64,000 nucleotides of DNA from Bolinopsis microptera. Its lineage: Eukaryota > Ctenophora > Tentaculata > Lobata > Bolinopsidae. Under the pieces are notes generated by a model. That model did not search any database. It worked only from the letters and a program-made list of their open reading frames with translations, and had not been told where the DNA came from. Below, in pieces: positions 56,301-64,000 of the stretch. The first letter of the stretch is position 1. The number at the start of each line of letters is the position of its first letter. The stretch covers positions 1,351,879-1,415,878 of the forward strand of contig NC_087080.1 of the NCBI RefSeq assembly GCF_026151205.1, given 5' to 3'. A program made the position numbers and the translations under genes.

Positions 56301-57235
56301 TCCCCATTTAGTTGGTTACTCCTGCCCTGTAAGTAACTTTAAATTTAAACACAGTGTAGAAATTACATTATTACGCTCTCCCTCCCTATTTAGTTGTTAC
56401 TCCTGCCCTGTAAGTAACTTTAAATTTAAACACAGTGTAGAAATTACATTATTACGCTCCCCTCCCAATTTAGTTGTTACTCCTGCCCTGTAAGTCACTT
56501 TAAATTTAAACACAGTGTAGAAAAAACTTTATTACGCTCCCCCTCCCCATATAGTTGTTACTCCTGCCCTGTAAGTCACCTTAAATTTAAACACAGTGTA
56601 TAAATAACTTTATTACGCTCCCCCTCCCCATCTAGTTGTTACTCCTGCCCTGTAAGTCACATTAAATTTAAACACAGTGTAGAAATAACTTCATTACGCT
56701 CCCCCTCCCCATTTAGTTGTTACTCCTGCCCTGTAAGCTACTTTAGATTTAAACACAGTGTAGAAATTACATTATTACGCCCCCCCTCCCCATCTAGTTG
56801 TTACTCCTGCCCTGTAAGCTACTTTAGATTTAAACACAGTGTAGAAATTACATTATTACGCTCCCCCTCCTCATCTAGTTGTTACTCCTGCCCTGTAAGT
56901 AACTTTAAATTTAAACACAGTGTAGAAATTACATTATTACGCTCCCCCTCCCCATCTAGTTGTTACTCCTGCCCTGTAAGCTACTTTAGATTTAAACACA
57001 GTGTAGAAATTACATTATTACGCTCCCCCTCCTCATCTAGTTGTTACTCCTGCCCTGTAAGTAACTTTAAATTTAAACACAGTGTAGAAATTACATTATT
57101 ACGCTCCCCCTCCCCATCTAGTTGTTACTCCTGCCCTGTAAGTAACTTTAAATTTAAACACAGTGTAGAAATTACATTATTACGCTCCCCCTCCCCATTT
57201 AGTTGTTACTTCTGCCTGTAAGTATTTAATTTTAA
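53375..57235. repeat. 81-bp satellite, right block, about 47 copies with 729-bp superunits
   Basis: The same unit as the left block. Variant markers recur at a fixed distance: TAGAAAAAACTTTAT at 55061, 55790 and 56518, a spacing of 729 or 728, that is nine monomers. Many copies have single-base indels, so no frame is maintained. Confidence 0.96.
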
Positions 57236-58430
57236 TTAAACACAATGTTAGCTGTTATTGTTGTTGTGATCTGTAACCAATAATTGAACTGTTGTATTTT
57301 AAAATTTTAAGGACCTTGAACATTTATCAGAACCACTGCATAAGAAATGAGCGAGATTGTACATCCAACATGCACAGTCAGGTTGAGGTAAAGCTTAACT
57401 CAACAATTGATCTACTCATGGGTAAATTTGAAAGAAAATTATTACGGATGTGAAAAATGATCCCCCAAATTCAGAAAAGCATAGAATTGAGAAATTGTCC
57501 CTAAACATCTCAGCCGACTCAGCAGCAGATTTTGGTGTTTGGTTACCGTGCTCGGTGCTTGAACCAATCACATCCTGCCTAGATGTTCATGTGGTTAAAA
57601 CGACCACTATCACTTTTTTATTACGTTGGTCAACATGTTAGTCATTTTAGACCCGCCCTTCCCATTGGCCTTTAGTTGTTACTCCTGCCCTGTAAGTCAC
57701 TTTAAATGTAAACACAATATAGAAAATACATTATTACGCTCTCCCTCCCTATTTAGTTGTTACTCCTGCCCTGTAAGTCACTTAGGGACTCCCGAACCCT
57801 TTCTCCTCTAATGATATGTTACATACAAATCCGGTCATCTAAAAAAACAGTAAGCGATCCCTAACACAACTGTTATTACGGCTTGCAGCCCCTCATTAGT
57901 GTGGTTGGTTTTATCCGATTTTTTTAGATTTTTATGGAGGTTGTACCATTGTAAAACCTACATTGTGACAGTATAGATGGCGAAATATGTTTGAAAATGG
58001 TCCTAACCACAGCTTTGGATACTAACAATAACATTGGGTGAATAGATTGGGTGAACAAACTATGAAGCAGGCAATTATATGTGCTCATCCATCATTCTGC
58101 ATATGTAAGCTCAGTAGTTTAATTGCTGATTCATACTCAATGGTGAATCGATAGAATTCATGTGTCGGAGATCTCGTGAGAACACCTTTTAATAATTATA
58201 GCCCTCAGGATCGCATTATCCTGATCCGGCCGTAATGTGTATGAGGTATGCACTAATTGTAGTGGTGAACGGTTGCAGCTCAGGCTATGTTTCAGTATAA
58301 CTATATATCAGAGATCGCAGTATATTTACATTCTACTCGGATTGCAGATTGAAATATTTTCCTGTTGGAACCATGACACATGCAGGGGAATACCAAAATA
58401 TTATTTGTAGTTGTACAACAATATGATCAA
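57236..58430. other. Intergenic, with two stray satellite monomers
   Basis: 57665-57783 holds two diverged 81-bp monomers separated from the array by about 430 bases of unique DNA. Nothing else is recognised. Confidence 0.6.
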
Positions 58431-58433
58431 TAA

Positions 58434-60025
58434 TTAATAACGGCAACGCTAATTTGTCCTTATTGGACTTTATTTTTACGGAAATAAGTTAATAGTTGCT
58501 GCAAATGCCAAATGCGTTCATTTTAATGTCCGTTCATTTTAATTTTAATATCCGTTCGAATATGGCGGACGTTTTAAATTGTAATTAAATAGACATTGAG
58601 GCGGTCGCGTTTTATTTAATGTCCGCTCAAAATTATTCCCGTTCACATTATTTCCGGTTGCAGTACGGGTAAAATAACGTCCGAATAAAGCTATCCGATA
58701 AGCTCAGGCAGAGCTTTCGGACTGCGTAAAACTAAACAACTTGAAACGTTGAAGAACGCCGTTAAGACATCTGTATGTTAACTCACCTAAAACACAAACA
58801 TACAGTCCAATGGCGAAGAATTCACAGCCAACTTGAGCAAGTCATAAGCTCGGAAACGCTCAAAAGCGTAGTAAAACGTGTTGTCGAGGAAGAGGACCGC
58901 AGTCTAGTCGCAACGTCATTGTATTTGGTCTGTTACAAGGGAGCGAGATATATAGAGAACTTATTGACACAGTTAGCGTGATTTTCCAAAACATTGGACA
59001 GAAACCGAAGATTGTTGAAGCGTGCAAAATTGCCAGAAAATCTAAGGACAATTTCGTTACAGCATCATTAATAAATGAGCGATTACGTTATTCGTTTAAG
59101 TTATTGCAAAATATTTGATTCCAATAAATAAAATCCGCCTTGTGCCGCGTGCGCTAATTTACTAATTCTGTACTCGCCTGCGTACACTGTACTGTACAGT
59201 GTACAGCAGGAGCAGGCCTGCAGGCATCATGCTACATGCGATTTTACAAATAATGTTCGACTTCAATTTAGACTTTCAGTTGTTGTAGTTGTACTGTATA
59301 CTAATTGTGTCGGTTTATATATTTACCAGGCGGTGCTCAAATTGCATGATCAATAACGCTAATTTGTCCTTATTGGACTTTATTTTTACGGACATAAGTT
59401 AATAGTTGCAAATGCCAGATGCTACAAGTTAAGCACTAGCGTTCATTTTAATGTCCGTTTATTTTAATATCCGTTCGAAATTTGGCGGACGTTTTTAAAT
59501 TGTTAGTAAATAGAGCATTGAGCGGTCCACGTTTATTTTAATGTCCTCTCAAAATTATGGCTACGCCCGTTCACATTATTTCCGGTTGCGGTACGGGGTA
59601 AAATAACGTCCGAATAAAGCTATCCGATAAACTCAGGCAGAGCTTTCGGACTGTAAAACTGGACAACTTGAAATGTTGAAGAACGCCGTTAAGACATATA
59701 CTGTTAATTGTTGACTCACCTAAAACACAAACATACAGTTCAATGGCGAAGAATTCACAGCCAAAGCTGAGCAAGTCATAAGCTTGGAAACGCTCAAAAG
59801 CGTAGTAAAACGTGTTGTTGAGGAGGAGGACCGCAGTCGCAACGTCATTGTATTTGGTCCGTCACAAGGGAGCGAGATATATAGAGAACTTATTGACACA
59901 GTTAGCGAGATTTTTCAAAACATTAGACAGAAACCGAAGATTGTTGAAGCGTGCAGAATTGCCACGAAATCTAAGGACAATTCAGTTACAGCATCATTAA
60001 TAAGTGAGCTTACGTTATTCGTTTA
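58434..60025 (+). mobile_element. Duplicated retroelement ORF1-like fragments
   Basis: Two copies (58434-59110 and 59348-60025), offset about 914 bases. The second reads VVKRVVEEEDRSRNVIVFG, then ELIDTVSEIFQNI and KPKIVEACRI, a pattern like the EERSRNVIVFG start of ORF1 proteins of some non-LTR retrotransposons. The first copy has a short insertion after the DRS motif that breaks the frame. Both share a leader with repeated TTTTAATGTCCGTTC. No RT was found nearby. The family call is by remembered resemblance only. Confidence 0.5.
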
Positions 60026-60541
<516 letters not shown>

Positions 60542-61457
60542 AATTTCCGAGCGGCTTAATTAAGAAAACGGTAAGAGTTACGGCAGTCTCTATATTTACT
60601 AGGCGTTTTTAATGCTAAATGTGTTTCACTTTCAGTGTTTATAAACACAAAAGCTGAGGTCCCCAGGTAATGAAACATATTAACATAATATTAATATTAT
60701 GAATTGGGTCATGCCATGTGAATTTTATATGCTAATCTGCATTCATCACGCTTTTTATACTAATAAATTATTCTTATGTAATGAGTAAGCACGAGAATTT
60801 ACCTATGATACTAATACTAATAATAATAATTAGAACCCATAGATTTATTTTTTCTGGCATTACCATTTAGTTGAGTTTGTAGCGTATATATGACGCTTTG
60901 CCCTTGTCAGAGGGTCTATCATTATGAGTTTAGATTGAAATTGGCTAATCTCCTCTGAATTGAATACAAATAACACACCATTTAGTGACAAAATTCGTGC
61001 TACCCAGGGTCTGCAGGCCACCTGGCCACCCATGATGGGGTGTCATAATCATGTATTTGTAACTTGCGGTGGATCGAACAAGTAGCTTCAAAACTATTTG
61101 GACTGTAATACTAATATGTAATAGCCCCTAGGCTTATTAAACAACATAACTCATGATGCTAATTTGCTCAAAAGACACTTTTAACACATTTCTCAAGGTA
61201 ACTTCATGATAGCTATTAGAGCCTCAGACGTGTTACCGAAGCTCTAATGTTCTACAAAAAAATGTATAATCATGTTTTTGGCTAATACTATGACAAAATT
61301 AAAAACTACTCTTTTCGTAATTCATTTATTTGCAAAACTTTGATTATCAGAACAGTATTTCAATAATAATAGTAATACTATTTTCCAAAAGTGCTTATCT
61401 ATCAAAAGTTTATTAACATCTACTTTCAGTTTATAGATTACACTAATCTTAAGTCTA
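60542..61457. other. AT-rich 3' flank
   Basis: No gene. An AATAAA on the minus strand (about 61323-61328) could be the poly(A) signal of the gene ending at 61458. Confidence 0.4.
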
Positions 61458-63868
61458 TTAATCGAAATCCTTAAATAATTCCCTGTTAAAGGGCGTATCT
61501 TTAACTTTCTTCGACTTTGGAGTCGAGTCTGTATCAGTTCTGTACCGCTTGTGCGTTACTCTACCCGAAAACTCTTTCCGTGCAGCTCCTATCTGGAGGA
61601 CACTCATCAATTGAGTGTCTTCAGTCCGTCGTCGTTGAACAGCGTGGGACACAAGTGCGACAGTGTGCTCCACAGATTGACTATGGCAAGGAATCCTACA
61701 AACCAGAGGGGCTTCCCGTATCTTTTCCAGTTCAGCACTTGACATTACGGAGAGGAGGGGAGGGCACGTTACTCGCTCCCACTCATTGTCGTACGTCTGG
61801 AAGAATATCTTCATTGGAACCGGGACCGTTCTCTTTCTGAATGAAGGGCAAATTAGTTATTTGATCGGTAAATCGTAATACAAGTGTAATAATAATATAA
61901 CTGAAACAGGGACAGAGTTCGTGGTATATTTGACAGACTAGGTAGACTCAGCAAATTAGTTAACAAATTCTGCATTCTGCTAGTTCAGTAGAATGAACGC
62001 ACAGTCTTACTTTTCGTTTGTCAGATTTTGATGCAAAAGCATAATATCGGCAGACTTACTAAGTCTGCCGATCACTTAACATGGTCACTTAACATGGTAA
62101 AGTATCGTCAAATGGTTTGGAAATCAAACCATTGCATAATTACAATATCACTATAGTTATACATGCTCTATAAACTCACCTCAACTTTCATTCTGACCAT
62201 CTCAAAATATGTCGTACATTTGAAGACTATCTTCGGGCACTTGAAATGTCGGATTCGTCTAGGTCGCCGAACGCCAGACTCCCTTTCAACGTGCTTGTCC
62301 CACTCCTCTGAACGACGAATATTCTTTACGATCCCTATTCCTTTCTCTCGATGGTCTCTGTTGTGATCGCCTGGATAATAAATATGTATATAAAGTTTTT
62401 TACAATAGATGTAAAATATTGTTGGTTGGATATTGTGTTAAAGTCAAGTGATTCTAAGAGCACCTGCACATTTATAATTTATAACCGCAAGAATTCGGAC
62501 GTAAGCACAGAATACCACTACCAGCTGAATATTCACAACTCTGATAGTAATAGTATCATATTGTTATTTTAAGTGTGCCTAGCTTTATTACCCACTTTCC
62601 GTATTCATTTTGTTGTTGTTGTTATTCTTACCTAGCATGGCGAGTATCACACTCTCGGGATGAGCCATATAGCCGTTCTGTTGTATTGACTCGAATATGA
62701 CCTTACGCTCTGCTGGTTCGCAGTGTTCTCTTGTGAACCGTATTTGGTCAAATAGGTGGGCTGGGGCGTCTATTAAGCTGCTCTTCATCTTGATGTTGGC
62801 AAACACCTATTGAGATTTAGTCCGATTTAATAGAAATTCTGAGTAACTTTGGTACTTAAGGGAAACATAGGCTGAACATTCTCTGATTTTCATCAATATT
62901 GTAAGAGCATTTAAATTTGAATAAACATTAGCAATCAATTCACAAGTGCCAGCACTGTAATCTGATTTTTACCTTGTAATAGACATTTACAATAAAGTTG
63001 ACCATCCTCTCTAAACACTCCGAAATATGGGAGTTGTAGGTAAGATCCCCCGAAATGTAAAATCGGAGGATTCTGGCCCCAAACGTAATCCACCGAGCAG
63101 TGGAGCAGTTTCCTATCGCGTTATACACGAAGTCGTCGTGTAAACCAGTCTCGACAGTGATGCAGTACTTATACATAAGTTTTGCATCATTTGACATCTT
63201 ACTCAGCGTCTGAAAAAAAAACAGATTGTTATTAATTTTAACGTTGCTAGGTAAGAGCTCTATGATTTTGTCGAACATTATCGCAATGATTGATAAACAT
63301 GGAACTGCAAAACGGTTCAGTAAGTTATCTTCCCAGCAAATTATAAACGAAGTTACTATCTAACAATAAGATTATCCATTATTAACCATATCAATTTTAA
63401 ATTATATATCACCTCTTGGGGCAGTCGAGGAAAACCTTTGCCAATCTTTTTAAATACTCTAACTGGTTTCAGCCAAAGTTCGTTGGACATAATGAAGGGC
63501 CCATAGGTCCGTCAAAGTCACCAGGTGCTGTAATGATATATAATAATGATATACACGTTATTTTGAGTGTAAGTGTAAGAATTAACGATGATAATATTAA
63601 TTGTAAAGTGAAATTTATTGGCGTAGTTATCGAGGAAATCCCTGCAATCGTTATAGTAATAAGGAATGTTTAATACTGTGGAAATTCTGAACTGTTATTT
63701 TAAAATACTATAACATATCTTCAAATTTAAAATAAATAACACACCCTTGGTACTTCCTCCATAGTGAAAGTACAATTTTCTCAAGGGGAGTTCCACTTGG
63801 TGTAAGAGGCACAGGGCTCTTTGGAGTGTTCGATGTAGCAGAACCTCAAACTCTCGAAAAGCACCTCC
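61458..63868 (-). CDS. Six-exon gene of an unnamed conserved invertebrate family
   Basis: Minus-strand exons, each with GT-AG borders and mostly matching phases: 63868-63745, 63527-63413, 63209-62973, 62806-62632, 62370-62180, 61832-61458. Earlier exons lie beyond the window. Landmark peptides in order: LCLLHQVELPLRKLYFHYGG; GDFDGPMGP then WLKPVRVFKKIGKG; ARWITFGARILRFYIS; YMAHPESVILAMLG; RRPRRIRHFKCPKIVFK; VCRIPCHSQSVEHTVALVSH; then a basic, Lys-rich tail ending FKDFD. I recall this order (LHxNELPLRxLF, RWLTxxxRILRLY, AHPEN-LLLAML, PCHSQxVER) from repetitive, unnamed proteins in insects and cnidarians, possibly mobile-element derived; I cannot name a function. Exon 2 is 115 bases and needs a one-base frameshift near 63500, so the copy may be broken or the sequence imperfect. 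The last acceptor is CAGAAAG|AGA, chosen to keep phase. Confidence 0.72.
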
Positions 63869-64000
63869 CTGAAAATTGTTTATTTTAATATGTTTTAACG
63901 AACGAAATGGTTGTCTAATAGTATCCAATGCTCAGCTAAAAGATGAAAAGTTCCTTATCTGAAATGAAAAATAAGTTATTTACTTACCAGATAGCCAGAA

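Overview
The window looks like nuclear DNA of a multicellular animal, most likely a marine invertebrate (cnidarian-grade or lophotrochozoan; I cannot fix the phylum). Reasons: genes with GT-AG introns of about 140-350 bases, a secreted multi-copy peptide precursor, a receptor with LDL-receptor class A modules and a seven-helix domain, hAT-type and TTAA-type DNA transposons, an RTE-like LINE and a Penelope-like element. There are no operons, ribosome-binding sites or prokaryotic features. Roughly a quarter of the window is tandem repeat.

Layout. 1-3090: a very uniform 31-bp satellite running into an exon of an unrecognised gene whose 3' end has been amplified into a minisatellite. 3.5-5.1 kb (minus): a two-exon secretory precursor with a 20-residue signal peptide, an acidic spacer and 16 copies of a 25-residue two-cysteine peptide unit separated by Lys-Arg sites. 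5.4-7.5 kb: a hAT-type MITE next to a 36-bp array. 9-18 kb: foldback elements, a 1.4-kb TCAGGG-type hexamer array and several arrays built on a GTTACC/GGTAAC core. 19.0-21.3 kb (plus): a large acidic, probably disordered protein with a frame-disturbed end. 24.36-24.45 kb: one good terminal exon. 26.3-28.5 kb: a LINE tail joined to a 5'-truncated, broken Penelope-like element. 28.6-30.7 kb: a 680-bp triplication carrying a signal-peptide-like exon. 33.0-36.7 kb (minus): hevein-like and LDLa repeats followed by a 7TM receptor, split by one frameshift. 37.2-40.6 kb: a hAT-like element nested inside a TTAA-type element. 44.1-46.9 kb: a 2.7-kb inverted repeat. 49.0-57.2 kb: an 81-bp satellite split by an intact RTE-like LINE with a 12-bp target duplication. 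58.4-60.0 kb: duplicated retroelement ORF1-like fragments. 60.0-60.5 kb: a (CTGT)n tract. 61.4-63.9 kb (minus): six spliced exons of a conserved but unnamed invertebrate protein family, with one frameshift.

The genes are not functionally linked as far as I can see. The item most likely to be new biology is the peptide precursor at 3522-5120. The most striking structural pattern is that many unrelated minisatellites share the same GTTACC core, one of them inside a coding exon.
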